Below, piece by piece: positions 53,799 through 62,733 of a DNA stretch of 64,000 nt. The DNA lies in the NCBI GenBank assembly GCA_947500035.1, contig CANMQP010000006.1, positions 1 to 64,000 of the forward strand. The letters are read 5' to 3'. Origin of the DNA: an uncultured Kiloniellaceae bacterium (GTDB lineage: Bacteria; Pseudomonadota; Alphaproteobacteria; Kiloniellales; Kiloniellaceae). Every line of letters starts with the position of its first letter. The first letter of the stretch is position 1. The position numbers were made by a program, and so were the translations under genes. The notes under the pieces are model-generated. The model was given only the letters and a program-made list of their open reading frames with translations, searched no databases and was not told where the DNA came from.

Positions 53799-54770
53799 AT
53801 GGCCGCCGCTGCTGAAATAGCCCCCCTGCGCGTCCTGGTGACAGGCGCGAACGGCTTCGTGGGCCGGAATCTCTGCCGTTACATCGCCGGGCAGGGCTTT
53901 AAGGTCCGCGCGTCCCTGCGCGCGAAGTCCCGCACGGAATCCTCAAACATCGAAACTTTCGTCACCGGCGATCTGGACGCCAGCAGCGATTGGCAGGCCG
54001 CGCTCAGCGGTATCGATGCCGTCATACACTGCGCGGCCCGCGTCCATATCCTGGAAGAAACCGCCGCAGACCCGCTGGAAGCCTTCCGGGCCGTCAATGT
54101 CGCGGGCACGCGGAACCTTGCGCGCCAGGCGTTGGAGGCCGGTGTGAAGCACTTCATCTTTCTCAGCTCGATCGGCGCCAGGGTGGCACACGACACCCCC
54201 GACGCGACACCCTATCAGATCAGCAAGCTGGAGGCGGAACAGGCATTGCACGAGGTTGTCGGGGACAGCGGCATGACCCTCACCTGCCTGCGCCCGCCCC
54301 TGATCTACGGGCCCGACGCACCCGGCAATTTTGCCTTGCTGATCAAGGTCATCGAGCGGGGCCTGCCGCTGCCCTTGGCCTCGGTCAGGAACCGCCGCGC
54401 CTTTCTCTATATCGGCAATCTCTGCGACGCGGTGGGACGCTGCCTGGAGCAGTCCACGGGGCAGAAGCGCTGCTACGAGATCGCGGACGGACCCGGCATC
54501 TCAACCCCCGGCCTGATCCGGGCGCTGGCGGCAGCCCTCGGTCGGCCTGCCCGCTTGTGGCCCTGCCCGCTCTGGTTGCTGCGCGCCCTTGGAACCCTGA
54601 CCGGGCGCGGCGCGGCCATCGAACGCCTGACCGGATCCCTGGAGCTGGATCTCGCCCCGCTGAAAAACGACCTGGACTGGACGCCGCCCTTTGACCTGGA
54701 CGCGGGCCTCGCCGCCAGCTTCGCCCAAACCGGCGGCGCCGCGCCGGCCTCAACCCCGGGGAGACCCTGA
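53799..54770 (+). CDS. NAD-dependent epimerase/dehydratase (nucleotide-sugar, WbpV/GalE-like)
   Basis: The 323-residue extended-SDR protein has VLVTGANGFVGRNLCRYI, HCAARVHILEE (the CAARVH phrase is typical of O-antigen epimerases such as WbpV), FLSSIGAR and the catalytic YQISK. It would interconvert or reduce UDP-N-acetylhexosamines for undecaprenyl-linked glycan synthesis. It ends 2 bp before waaA. The C-terminus is GC-rich and Ala/Pro-rich. Confidence 0.88.
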   Translation: MAAAAEIAPLRVLVTGANGFVGRNLCRYIAGQGFKVRASLRAKSRTESSNIETFVTGDLDASSDWQAALSGIDAVIHCAARVHILEETAADPLEAFRAVNVAGTRNLARQALEAGVKHFIFLSSIGARVAHDTPDATPYQISKLEAEQALHEVVGDSGMTLTCLRPPLIYGPDAPGNFALLIKVIERGLPLPLASVRNRRAFLYIGNLCDAVGRCLEQSTGQKRCYEIADGPGISTPGLIRALAAALGRPARLWPCPLWLLRALGTLTGRGAAIERLTGSLELDLAPLKNDLDWTPPFDLDAGLAASFAQTGGAAPASTPGRP

Positions 54771-54772
54771 CC

Positions 54773-56068
54773 ATGGCCGGCTCCCTTATCGCCAACACGG
54801 TCTTCGCACTCTATCGCGGCTTCGGGACCCTCGGCGACCCCTTGATCGAGCGCCACATGGAGAAACGTCTGGCGCGGGGCAAGGAAGACGCGGAACGTTT
54901 CGGCGAGCGCTTCGGGCGAAGCAGTATCGCGCGCCCGGACGGAACCCTGATCTGGATCCATGGTGCCAGCGTGGGGGAATCCGTCTCCACCCTGCCTTTG
55001 ATCGAACGCCTGCGAAAAGATCGTCCTGACCTCAAGATCCTGCTCACCACCGGCACTGTCACCTCGGCAAAGATGATGGCGCAGCGCCTGCCTGAAGGCG
55101 TCATTCACCAGTTTGCGCCGATCGACACACCGGCAGCGGTCCGAGGCTTCTTCGATCACTGGCAGCCTCAGCTTGGGCTGATAATCGAATCCGAGTTCTG
55201 GCCGAACCTGCTGCTGGAAGCCCGCAAGCAACAGGTTCCCCTGCACCTGATCAACGGCCGTATGTCCCGGAAGTCCTTTCGGGGCTGGAAGCGTTCCGGC
55301 CCGGTATTCCGGTCACTGCTGCGAAGTTTTGCAGGCATCCAGGCGCAATCGCCGCAGGATCAGCGGCACTTTCAGGCTTTGGGCTTCGCCGACTGCACAT
55401 CACCGGGCAACCTGAAGTTCGCGGCGGCGCCCCTGGAGGCTGACGCGGAAGAGCTCGCGCGGCTGCAGGCCGAGATCGGCGACCGCCCGACCTGGCTGAT
55501 CTATTCCAGCCACCCGGGCGAAGAGGTCATCGCGGCGCAGGCACATCAGCGAGTCGCCTGGACGTACCCCGAGCTCCTGACCATGGTCGTGCCCCGTCAT
55601 CCCGAGCGCGGACCGGTCGTCGCCGAGGAACTGCGCGCCAACGAGATGACTGTGACCCTGCGCAGCAAAGGCAAGCCGCTCACGCCGGAGACCCAGATGT
55701 ACGTCGCCGACACGCTGGGTGAACTGGGTCTCTGGTTCCGGCTCAATCCGGTCGCCGTGATGGGCGGCACCCTGATGCCCAAGGGCGGTCAGAATCCGAT
55801 CGAAGCCGCCCACCTGGGCTGCGCGCTGATCTGCGGTCCGCACAGCGGCAATTTCCAGCGCATTGTCGATGATATGAGTGCCGCCGGCGCCCTGAAACGC
55901 ATTGTGGACCGTCCGGGCACGCTTGCCGCCGCCGTGCTCAAGCTGCTGCGGGAACCCGCGGCCCGCGCCGAAATGAGCAGCGCCGCCAAGGCCTACGCGG
56001 AGGACCAAGGCGAAGTTCTGGAGCGCGTCATGGCTCTGCTCGATCCGGCGTTGGACCAGCTGAAATAG
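54773..56068 (+). CDS. waaA: 3-deoxy-D-manno-octulosonic acid (Kdo) transferase
   Basis: The 431-residue protein matches WaaA/KdtA: IWIHGASVGES with the catalytic-type Glu in GASVGE (64-69), LTTGTVTSAKMM, QFAPIDTPAAVRGFFDHWQPQLGLIIESEFWPNLL, INGRMSRKSF, GNLKF, then GLWFRLNPVAVMGGTLMPKGGQNPIEAAHLGCALICGPH. It adds Kdo to lipid IVA at the inner membrane during LPS synthesis. The usual STHEGEE motif reads SSHPGEE (245-251). It is the last gene of the plus-strand envelope cluster. The N-terminal anchor helix is short. Confidence 0.93.
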   Translation: MAGSLIANTVFALYRGFGTLGDPLIERHMEKRLARGKEDAERFGERFGRSSIARPDGTLIWIHGASVGESVSTLPLIERLRKDRPDLKILLTTGTVTSAKMMAQRLPEGVIHQFAPIDTPAAVRGFFDHWQPQLGLIIESEFWPNLLLEARKQQVPLHLINGRMSRKSFRGWKRSGPVFRSLLRSFAGIQAQSPQDQRHFQALGFADCTSPGNLKFAAAPLEADAEELARLQAEIGDRPTWLIYSSHPGEEVIAAQAHQRVAWTYPELLTMVVPRHPERGPVVAEELRANEMTVTLRSKGKPLTPETQMYVADTLGELGLWFRLNPVAVMGGTLMPKGGQNPIEAAHLGCALICGPHSGNFQRIVDDMSAAGALKRIVDRPGTLAAAVLKLLREPAARAEMSSAAKAYAEDQGEVLERVMALLDPALDQLK

Positions 56069-56147
56069 CTCGCACTGACTACGCCACAGAGACGATTCGC
56101 CGTCATAACTCGCTCCTTGTGGCCGTTCAAGTCTCAACGCTCGCGCG

Positions 56148-56999
56148 TCAGCAGGTCTCAAGGCTCGCGCGCCAGACAGGTCTGTTATCGGTTACGAAAT
56201 CCGACAGCGCGCGTCCGGGTCGTCCGGCAATGCGCAGCACTGCGTCGGTGACGCGGTCCTCTGAGCCCGCAGCGATCTTCCTGTCCATCGCTGCAAGCGT
56301 TGTCGCATAGGCGCCCGGCAAGCCCGCCGCCATGTGCCGTGCCGCGAGGTCCGCCTCGCTCAGGTGATGATGTGTGACCGGCTTCCCCAAGATATCGCTC
56401 AATGTGTTTGCCACATCGTCATAACTGAGCGCTGCGGGGCCCGTCAGGATCAGGTCGCCCGACGCGAACTCGGGCTGGCTGAGCGCTTCGACCGCGACAG
56501 CGGCGATATCTTCGGCATCGATGAACCCGACCCGACCACTTTCCGTCGCGGTATAGATCGCGCCCTCTTCGCGGATGGGCGCAAGAAGCTGTCCCTCAGA
56601 AAAGTTCTGCATGAACCAGGTCGGGCGCAGAACCACCCATTCGGGCGCATGATCGCGCAGCCAGGCATGAACCGCTCCCATCATTGGTCCGCCTGCTTCC
56701 AGCGAGGACGCGCTGAGCAACACAAAGCGTTTCACACCGGTGCGAATGGCAAGTTCCATGAACGGGATCATTACCGGCAGAGGCTCTGAAACGCCGCTCG
56801 GCGCGACCAGATAGAGGCTCGCAACACCCTCTAACGCCGCCGCCCAGCTGGCTTCGTCGGTCCAGTCAAAGCGAATGTCATGTTCTGCTTTGGGGTTGCG
56901 TGTTGCAGTCCGATAGTGAAGACCGCGCGCCGCAAGCTGCGCGGATACACGGCGTCCGGTCGTCCCGGTGCCGCCAGTGACAAGGATGATGTCAGGCAC
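56148..56999 (-). CDS. NmrA-like / SDR-type NAD(P)H-binding oxidoreductase
   Basis: GTG 56999 (8-bp overlap with the SnoaL-like stop) gives 283 residues beginning PDIILVTGGTGTTGRRVSAQLAARG, an NmrA/atypical-SDR glycine motif, with VKRFVLLSASSLEAGG and WVVLRPTWFMQNFSEG. These resemble the ergot-alkaloid-type or NAD(P)H:quinone reductases of the NmrA group. It lacks a classical YxxxK. It forms an operon with the SnoaL-like gene, divergent from the TetR regulator. Confidence 0.85.
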   Translation of the reverse strand: MPDIILVTGGTGTTGRRVSAQLAARGLHYRTATRNPKAEHDIRFDWTDEASWAAALEGVASLYLVAPSGVSEPLPVMIPFMELAIRTGVKRFVLLSASSLEAGGPMMGAVHAWLRDHAPEWVVLRPTWFMQNFSEGQLLAPIREEGAIYTATESGRVGFIDAEDIAAVAVEALSQPEFASGDLILTGPAALSYDDVANTLSDILGKPVTHHHLSEADLAARHMAAGLPGAYATTLAAMDRKIAAGSEDRVTDAVLRIAGRPGRALSDFVTDNRPVWRASLETC

Positions 57000-57447
57000 G
57001 GGTAAACCCCTCTCCTTCGGGTTCTGGTACCGCATCGCCGGTCGCGGCGAGCGTAATCCGAGGATCCCAATAATCGGCGTAGTGGACGATCTTTCCGCCC
57101 CGCGTCTCGATCACCGAGAGCCACTTCTGATCGTAGCGGGCGCCGGTGCGCCCTTCACCGCTGCCACGAAACTCCAATACCACTTTGTTGGGGTCAGCCA
57201 TTTCGCTGACCCGCAGATCGAAGAAATCGTCGATGCGGATGAGATCGGGCAAGACCATCAGATAGCGCTCCAACGCATCGCGGCCCTCAATGCGGGTGAT
57301 GAAACCCGGCGGTGCGTAAGGCGCTTCAAACACGCAATCCTCGGCGAACATCTCGAGGAAGCTCTCTGCGTCCGGGTCGATCCGGGGGCCTAGGCCCTCA
57401 CGCAGAATGTCGGTGAGACCTTCAAAACGGGTTTGTTCAAGAGTCAT
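56992..57447 (-). CDS. SnoaL-like / NTF2-fold protein
   Basis: The 151-residue protein from ATG 57447 (AAGGAG eight bases upstream) has a compact NTF2-like fold: FLEMFAEDCVFEAPYAPPGFITRIEGRDALERYL, then KWLSVIETRGGKIVHYADYWDP. Such proteins are polyketide-cyclase-like enzymes or small-molecule-binding proteins. It is coupled with the NmrA-like oxidoreductase and probably serves in detoxification of an unknown compound. Confidence 0.82.
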   Translation of the reverse strand: MTLEQTRFEGLTDILREGLGPRIDPDAESFLEMFAEDCVFEAPYAPPGFITRIEGRDALERYLMVLPDLIRIDDFFDLRVSEMADPNKVVLEFRGSGEGRTGARYDQKWLSVIETRGGKIVHYADYWDPRITLAATGDAVPEPEGEGFTRA

Positions 57448-57465
57448 TGACAAATCTCCTTTTTC

Positions 57466-57526
57466 GATGGAACGCTACCGTATCGACCATTTAGGGATTA
57501 TTTGGATGGAACGCAAGTGTATCGAC
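57466..57526. promoter_or_regulatory. Pair of 22-bp direct repeats in the TetR/SnoaL divergent region
   Basis: GATGGAACGCTACCGTATCGAC (57466-57487) recurs at 57505-57526 with 19 of 22 bases identical, 39 bp apart. The second copy includes the TetR start codon. The position between two divergent genes, one of them a TetR regulator, suits an operator pair. Confidence 0.55.
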
Positions 57527-58156
57527 GAAGATCTTGTGACCAGGCGTTCGCCAAGCGGCGCAGCAGTGATGCGCAAATCTGTCACCGATGCGCTCTCCCG
57601 TGCCTTCTTTGAGGAATGGGCACGGACGGGGTACGGCGCACTCAGTCTGGAAGCTGTGGCGAAGCGGGCCGGGGTTGGAAAAGCGGCGCTCTACCGGCGT
57701 TGGTCGTCAAAACATGAGATGGCGGTTCAGCTGATTAAAACGGTCGGTGTGGACCTCACGCCAATTCCCGACAGTGGAACGCTGATTGAGGATCTGCGGC
57801 TGATCCTTCTGTCTTTACGCCGGACACTGCGCCATCCCTTGATCCGGCGAATTCTGCCCGACCTTCACGCTGAAATGGCGAGATCCAGCGCTCTGAGCGC
57901 TGAGATCCGAACCACGCTGCAATATGAGCGCCGCGAACGCGGCAAAGTGATCGTGGACCGGGCCGTTGCGCGCGGTGAGTTGCCCAAAGACACGGATCGT
58001 GACCTCGCCAATGATGCGCTCGCAAGCATTCTCTATTGGCGGATCATTGTCACCGGCGGGCGCGTTAGCCCAGCTGAAATCAACAGGATCGTCCAGTTCA
58101 TCGCAGCAGGTCTTGCGTCGGGTCAGACATTCAATTCGGAAAGCTCACGCCTCTGA
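57506..58156 (+). CDS. TetR/AcrR family transcriptional regulator
   Basis: From ATG 57506 it encodes 216 residues. The N-terminal HTH is clear (SLEAVAKRAGVGKAALYRRWSSKHEMAVQLI, about 48-78), and the C-terminal part is an all-helical ligand-binding domain ending AEINRIVQFIAAGLASG. An earlier in-frame ATG (57467) would add MERYRIDHLGIIW; the two candidate starts lie in a pair of direct repeats. It presumably represses itself and the divergent SnoaL/NmrA genes. Confidence 0.87.
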   Translation: MERKCIDEDLVTRRSPSGAAVMRKSVTDALSRAFFEEWARTGYGALSLEAVAKRAGVGKAALYRRWSSKHEMAVQLIKTVGVDLTPIPDSGTLIEDLRLILLSLRRTLRHPLIRRILPDLHAEMARSSALSAEIRTTLQYERRERGKVIVDRAVARGELPKDTDRDLANDALASILYWRIIVTGGRVSPAEINRIVQFIAAGLASGQTFNSESSRL

Positions 58157-58182
58157 GGAGTCTGCTTCCCTGTGCAGCCCGG

Positions 58183-58932
58183 TCACGCTGCAAGTGCGAC
58201 GGCGTCAGCGCCGGCGGGCAGTCGCAGCGGGCAGCTCGGATCAGTGACAGCGCGCCAAATGGCCTGAACGACATCCTCAGGCTTTGTCCGCTCCTTAGCC
58301 GCAGTCTCTCCGAACGCGCTCATCACCTGGGCAACGAAGGCCTTGTAGTCCTCCGGCGCGTCGTCGGCCTGCCCCATCAATGCCATGGCATTGCTGCCGA
58401 AACGCGTTGCTGGAGCCTGGCCTGGCAACACCAGCCGCGTGCGGATGCCCAAAGGAGCAAGCTCAAGTGCGAGGCACTCCGTATAGGCGTTCACGGCGGC
58501 CTTGCTGGCCGTGTAGACCGGAAGCAGCGCGAGTGGCTTCAGCGTCACGCTGGACGAGACATTGACGATGACGCCTTCTCGCTTCGCGCGCATCTGTGGC
58601 AACACAGCACGGATCATCTCGAAGACACCAAAGGTGTTGGTGTCAAAGATCTTGCGGACAGTTTCCTCGGACGTGCCTTCAAAGCTGGACAGCCAGCCAA
58701 TGCCGGCATTGTTGACAAGCGCGTCGATCGGGCCTGCCGTTTCGACCGCGTGAGCAATACTTTGGCGGTCGGTCACGTCGAGCTGCAGGACGCGCAGGCG
58801 TTCCGAGGCGGGCAAGAGAGACTCATCCGCTTTGCGCATCGTTGCGACGACGCACCAGCCTCGATCGAGGAAATAGCGCGCGGTCTCAAGCCCGAAGCCT
58901 GAGGAACATCCAGTGATCATGACGCTTTTCAT
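58183..58932 (-). CDS. SDR family oxidoreductase
   Basis: The 249-residue classical short-chain dehydrogenase has MITGCSSGFGLETARYFLDRG (TGxxxGxG), LVNNAGIG, VNVSSSVTLKPLALLPVYTASKAAVNAYTE with the catalytic Tyr-Ser pair and YTASK. It reduces or oxidises an unknown small alcohol or ketone. It is divergent from the AraC-family gene 95 bp away, which is its likely regulator. Confidence 0.9.
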   Translation of the reverse strand: MKSVMITGCSSGFGLETARYFLDRGWCVVATMRKADESLLPASERLRVLQLDVTDRQSIAHAVETAGPIDALVNNAGIGWLSSFEGTSEETVRKIFDTNTFGVFEMIRAVLPQMRAKREGVIVNVSSSVTLKPLALLPVYTASKAAVNAYTECLALELAPLGIRTRLVLPGQAPATRFGSNAMALMGQADDAPEDYKAFVAQVMSAFGETAAKERTKPEDVVQAIWRAVTDPSCPLRLPAGADAVALAA

Positions 58933-58965
58933 AGCAAAGTCTCCTCCTGTTGGCTGTTCCTTATT

Positions 58966-58994
58966 TTGACGGAGGAAGAAGAATTATCTATAAC
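58966..58994 (+). promoter_or_regulatory. Candidate sigma70-type promoter of the AraC gene
   Basis: TTGACG (58966-58971) and TATAAC (58989-58994) are separated by exactly 17 bp and lie 33 bases before the AraC start codon on the plus strand. Confidence 0.5.
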
Positions 58995-59027
58995 GCGTAG
59001 TCCTTAATTTATTATCGAAAGTCCGAA

Positions 59028-59933
59028 ATGGCTGATCCGCTCTCGGAGATCATATCCCTTTTGCAACCACAAGCGCCCTTTTCGAAACTGGCGGAGGCGT
59101 CTGGCCCGTTCAGGGTGCGCCGCGATGATGTGAATGAAGTCTTTTACTGCATGCTTCTCTCGGGGCGGGCCTGTCTGGAGGTCGACGGTAAAGCGCCCGT
59201 GGAGCTGAGTACCGGTGATTTCGTACTTATCCCGGCTGTCTCTCCCTTCACGCTTTCCAGCCTCGACCCATCACCGCCGCCCGGTCTGGTCAGCCGCCCG
59301 ATCCCCGGCGACGACGGCATCGTCCGGATCGGGCCGCCCGAGGGGCACGCAGATGTACAACTGCTGATCGGGTATTGCAGTTTTGCCAGCCCCGACGCCG
59401 AGCTGTTAGTGTCGCTTTTGCCCGACCGGGTAGTTGTGCGCGGCGAGGGCCGTCTCGCGACACTGGCCACACTGGTGCGAGACGAAGCGCGCGCAGATCG
59501 TCCGGCCCGAGATGTCGTGGTTGAGCACCTCTTGCAGGTCTTGCTGATCGAGGCATTGCGGTCCTCAACGCAGTCGGAGGCATCTCCCGGCCTGTTGCGC
59601 GGCTTGGCCGACGCGAGGATCGGCCCAGCGCTAAGGGCGATCCACGCGGAACCCCAACAAGCCTGGAGCGTGCCCGAACTCGCGAATGAGGCGGGGCTGT
59701 CGCGCTCCGCCTTCTTTACACGCTTCAGCCGGATTGTCGGAGCGGCGCCTATGGGCTACCTGTCGAGCTGGCGGATGACGCTCGCAAAGCACATGCTGCG
59801 CTCCGGCCGCCACGCGATTGCAGAGATCACCGACAGGATCGGCTATGGCTCTGCCAGCGCTTTTAGTACAGCCTTCGCCCGTCACGTTGGCGTACCGCCC
59901 GCACGCTATGCGAAGTCCGCCGCCGGGATTTGA
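59028..59933 (+). CDS. AraC family transcriptional regulator
   Basis: The 301-residue protein has an N-terminal cupin_6-type sensing domain (about 20-180: FYCMLLSGRACLEVDGKAPVELSTGDFVLIP) and a C-terminal AraC DNA-binding domain with two HTHs (WSVPELANEAGLSRSAFFTRFSRIVGAAPMGYLSSWRM, then IAEITDRIGYGSASAFSTAFARHVGVPPARY). AraC proteins with this cupin often control neighbouring oxidoreductase genes, here the divergent SDR. Confidence 0.9.
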   Translation: MADPLSEIISLLQPQAPFSKLAEASGPFRVRRDDVNEVFYCMLLSGRACLEVDGKAPVELSTGDFVLIPAVSPFTLSSLDPSPPPGLVSRPIPGDDGIVRIGPPEGHADVQLLIGYCSFASPDAELLVSLLPDRVVVRGEGRLATLATLVRDEARADRPARDVVVEHLLQVLLIEALRSSTQSEASPGLLRGLADARIGPALRAIHAEPQQAWSVPELANEAGLSRSAFFTRFSRIVGAAPMGYLSSWRMTLAKHMLRSGRHAIAEITDRIGYGSASAFSTAFARHVGVPPARYAKSAAGI

Positions 59934-60313
59934 TTCAACCGGCTAGGGGCCGGGCAGGAACTCACAAAACCCGAGTCTTGGTGACAGCTGGGCACCTGTG
60001 ATGGTTCCACCGCGCGCGTGGCCTTCCATGCGCTTGCTTCCCCCCGAAATCATAAAGTGTGTCTACCGAAAAGGGCATTCCGCCCAAAAAAACGACAAAT
60101 ACTTTTAGTTGCAAACTCTCATCGCACCAAAATACTAACCTCCTACACGTAAAGGAAAATTAGCGAAAAAATCCAATAGGTTGTTTTTGACGACGCTGTA
60201 GAAACGCAACAGTTCATAGTTCGGACATCTAGAATTTACCGTCTTTTAAAAGATAAGGCCTAAACCACTGTGAGTACACACACGCCTATTGTTACTTGAA
60301 TGGAATTATTGAA
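59934..60313. other. AT-rich intergenic region before the Cache gene, no gene seen
   Basis: This 380-bp gap has a short CCGGC/GCCGG hairpin right after the AraC stop and then AT-rich sequence with TTGACG near 60187, a possible promoter element for the Cache gene. No protein or RNA gene was recognised. Confidence 0.4.
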
Positions 60314-60763
60314 ATGAAGACGAAGTTTATTGCGGCTCTGTTGAGCCTGGTTCTTGGCTTCACCTCGACTGCCATGGCCAACACCAACGCCTCCCCGGAC
60401 GAAGCCAAGGCAATGGCTGTCAAGGCGGCAGAATACATGCAGCAGAACGGTGATGATGCCGCGATCGCAGCCTTCATGGCTCCCGGTGGCGAATGGCACG
60501 ACCGTGACCTCTATGTCTTCGTTATCGGCAACGACGGCACCATGATGGCGCACGGCGCCAAGGCCACCCTGGTCGGCCGTAACGTCAATGCTCTGAAAGA
60601 TGTCGACGGCAAGGCTTTCGTGGCCGAATTCCTGAAAATCGACGGCGAAGACTGGGTCGACTACAAGTGGCAGAACCCGACGACCAAAGCGGTTGAAGCC
60701 AAGACCAGCTACATCGTGCGGGTCGGCGACAAGGTTGTCGGCGTGGGCGCTTACGCTCAGTAA
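60314..60763 (+). CDS. Secreted single-Cache domain protein
   Basis: From ATG 60314 the 149-residue precursor has a signal peptide (MKTKFIAALLSLVLGFTSTAMA, cleavage near residue 22) and a single Cache_2-type domain: ALYVF-like DLYVFVIGNDGTMMAHGAKATLVGRNV, GKAFVAEFLK, GEDWVDYKWQNPTTKAVEAKTSYIVRV and GVGAYAQ. Cache domains bind small ligands in the periplasm. As a free protein next to a chemoreceptor gene it could act as a soluble ligand sensor. A longer TTG start (60296) is possible. Confidence 0.85.
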   Translation: MKTKFIAALLSLVLGFTSTAMANTNASPDEAKAMAVKAAEYMQQNGDDAAIAAFMAPGGEWHDRDLYVFVIGNDGTMMAHGAKATLVGRNVNALKDVDGKAFVAEFLKIDGEDWVDYKWQNPTTKAVEAKTSYIVRVGDKVVGVGAYAQ

Positions 60764-60779
60764 AATCCCCCGCCTTTCG

Positions 60780-60812
60780 GTGTGGCGGCAAAGAACGCGC
60801 GGCCACACTTTT
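60780..60812 (+). terminator. Intrinsic terminator after the Cache gene
   Basis: Arms GTGTGGC (60780-60786) and GCCACAC (60802-60808) are followed by TTTT. It should end the Cache transcript at least partly before the chemoreceptor gene at 60896. Confidence 0.6.
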
Positions 60813-60895
60813 GTATGCGCAAGTGAACCCGGATCCCAACTGCCCCTTGAAGGCGGGCGCGATCCGGGATCACCGTCACTCAGGTAGAAACGCAA

Positions 60896-62629
60896 ATGTT
60901 CCAGCTCAGTAACGCTTCGATCCGCACCAAGTCCCTCATCGCGCCGGGCCTCGCCGTCCTTGCGATGCTTGCCGTGACCGCCGCTTTCCTCGTCAGCTTC
61001 GAGCGCAGCAGCGCTCTTGAGACGGAAGCTGAAGCAGCCGTCGTGAAGGCAACAGCGATCGACGCAGTCAGGGCCGATCTGAATCTGGCGCATGCGCTGG
61101 TCCTGCGCTCTACCCTCTGGACCGCCAATTCGGTCCCTCAGGAAAACATCGATAAGGTCTCGGCGCACGCCCGCGAAGTGCTGGAGCGCATGCGCTCGGG
61201 TGTCGACAGCCTGCTGGCCGCTGCGCGCGAAGCTGGGGGCGAGGCAGGAGTCGAAGCCGGGGACGAAGGCGCCGAAGAAAACCCGACCCCGCTGGACGCG
61301 GTGTCTCAGGGACTGCTGGCCTATAGCACCGTCAGCGCTGCCGTCCTTGACGACTTGGCCATCGATCCCTTCCTCGCGACCATGTCGCTCAACGATGCGG
61401 AAGATAAACTCAACGAACTTTCGGCCCTTCTGGCCGAGACAGCGAATTCCATGCAGACCCGCGCCGAAGACCTCCAGCGTCAGGCGAAGGCCAGTCTGGT
61501 GCAGCAGCTCGTGATCGTTCTCTCGGTCCTGGCCGTCGGCGCCGCCATGTCGCTGGGCGCCGCCTTCATGATGGCCCGCGCCATCGCGGGTCCGGTGACC
61601 GGCCTGACCGCCGTCATGACCCGCCTTGCCGACAAGGACACCGGCGTCGAGATCCCCAACCGCAATCAGAAAGACGAGATCGGCCAGATGGCCGGCGCGG
61701 TCCAGATCTTCAAAGACAACGCAATCGAGCAGCAGCGCCTCGAAGAGGCCGCCGCCGCCGAGAGCGCCGCGAAGGAACAGCGCGCCGCGGCCATCGAGAA
61801 ACTGATCGGCGGTTTCGACCAGGCTGTTTCCGACATTCTTCAGTCGGTTTCCAACTCCGCCAGCGGCCTCGACGAGACCGCGCAGCGCATGTCCGCGGTC
61901 GCCGAACAGACCAAGACCCAGTCCAACGCCGCGGCCTCGGCCTCGGCTCAGACCACGGAAAACGTTCAGACCGTCGCCGCCGCTTCGGAAGAGCTCGCCA
62001 GCTCGATCCAGGAGATCAGCCGGCAGGTGGCCCAATCCAAGGACATCGCCGACGAAGCGGTTTCGGAAGCCAAGGGCACCAACGAAAAGGTTCAGGGGCT
62101 GGCCGAGATGGCGAAGAAAATCAGCGAAGTGGTGACACTTATCCAGGATATCGCGGAGCAGACCAACCTGCTCGCGCTGAATGCCACCATTGAAGCGGCC
62201 CGCGCTGGCGAAGCCGGCAAGGGCTTTGCCGTGGTCGCCAGCGAGGTCAAGAACCTCGCCACCCAGACCGCGGGCGCCACCGAGGAGATCGGTGCCCAGG
62301 TCAGTTCGATCCAGGACGCCACCAACGGCGCGGCGGAGGCCATCTCCAGCATCGGCGGCACGATCGAGAAGATCAACGAGATCACCACCGGCATCGCCGC
62401 CGCGGTCGAGGAGCAAAGCGCGGCCACCGGCGAGATTTCCAGCAACGCACAACGCGCTGCCAGCGGCACTCAGGAAACCGCCAGCACTGTCACCGAGGTG
62501 GCCGAAGCCGCCGGACAGACCGGCAGCGCCTCGGGCGAAGTCCTGCATGCAGCCCGGGAACTCAGCAGCCAGTCCGACAATCTGCGCAGCGAGATCGAAC
62601 AGTTCCTGAGCGGGATCCGGGCGGCTTAG
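60896..62629 (+). CDS. Methyl-accepting chemotaxis protein
   Basis: The 577-residue receptor has TM1 (about 14-34), a periplasmic four-helix-like domain (35-195), TM2 (about 200-222), a HAMP domain (222-275) and a long cytoplasmic coiled coil with the conserved hairpin tip region [32 protein letters not shown] (about 422-453). A low-complexity acidic insert ([14 protein letters not shown]) lies in the sensor domain. It signals through CheW/CheA. The ligand is unknown; the preceding Cache protein may present one. A strong terminator follows. Confidence 0.93.
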   Translation: MFQLSNASIRTKSLIAPGLAVLAMLAVTAAFLVSFERSSALETEAEAAVVKATAIDAVRADLNLAHALVLRSTLWTANSVPQENIDKVSAHAREVLERMRSGVDSLLAAAREAGGEAGVEAGDEGAEENPTPLDAVSQGLLAYSTVSAAVLDDLAIDPFLATMSLNDAEDKLNELSALLAETANSMQTRAEDLQRQAKASLVQQLVIVLSVLAVGAAMSLGAAFMMARAIAGPVTGLTAVMTRLADKDTGVEIPNRNQKDEIGQMAGAVQIFKDNAIEQQRLEEAAAAESAAKEQRAAAIEKLIGGFDQAVSDILQSVSNSASGLDETAQRMSAVAEQTKTQSNAAASASAQTTENVQTVAAASEELASSIQEISRQVAQSKDIADEAVSEAKGTNEKVQGLAEMAKKISEVVTLIQDIAEQTNLLALNATIEAARAGEAGKGFAVVASEVKNLATQTAGATEEIGAQVSSIQDATNGAAEAISSIGGTIEKINEITTGIAAAVEEQSAATGEISSNAQRAASGTQETASTVTEVAEAAGQTGSASGEVLHAARELSSQSDNLRSEIEQFLSGIRAA

Positions 62630-62662
62630 TCCGGGCTCGATAATCCTCCCGAAACAGCTTCG

Positions 62663-62698
62663 AACGGCGCTTGATCCACCGGGATCAGGCGCCGTTTT
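62663..62698 (+). terminator. Intrinsic terminator after the chemoreceptor gene
   Basis: Arms AACGGCGC-TTGATCC (62663-62677) and GGATCA-GGCGCCGTT (62682-62696), with one mismatch, are followed by TTTT. It stops plus-strand transcription 33 bp after the chemoreceptor stop and lies between convergent genes. Confidence 0.7.
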
Positions 62699-62733
62699 GC
62701 TTTAGCGCCAGGAAGCTGCGCAAACGGGAGGGC

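Noticed and set aside
60260-62548. 762-codon open frame antisense to the Cache and chemoreceptor genes
   Set aside because: It is a mirror of two clear genes with strong codon bias; the translation has no domain and includes low-complexity Gly/Leu runs.
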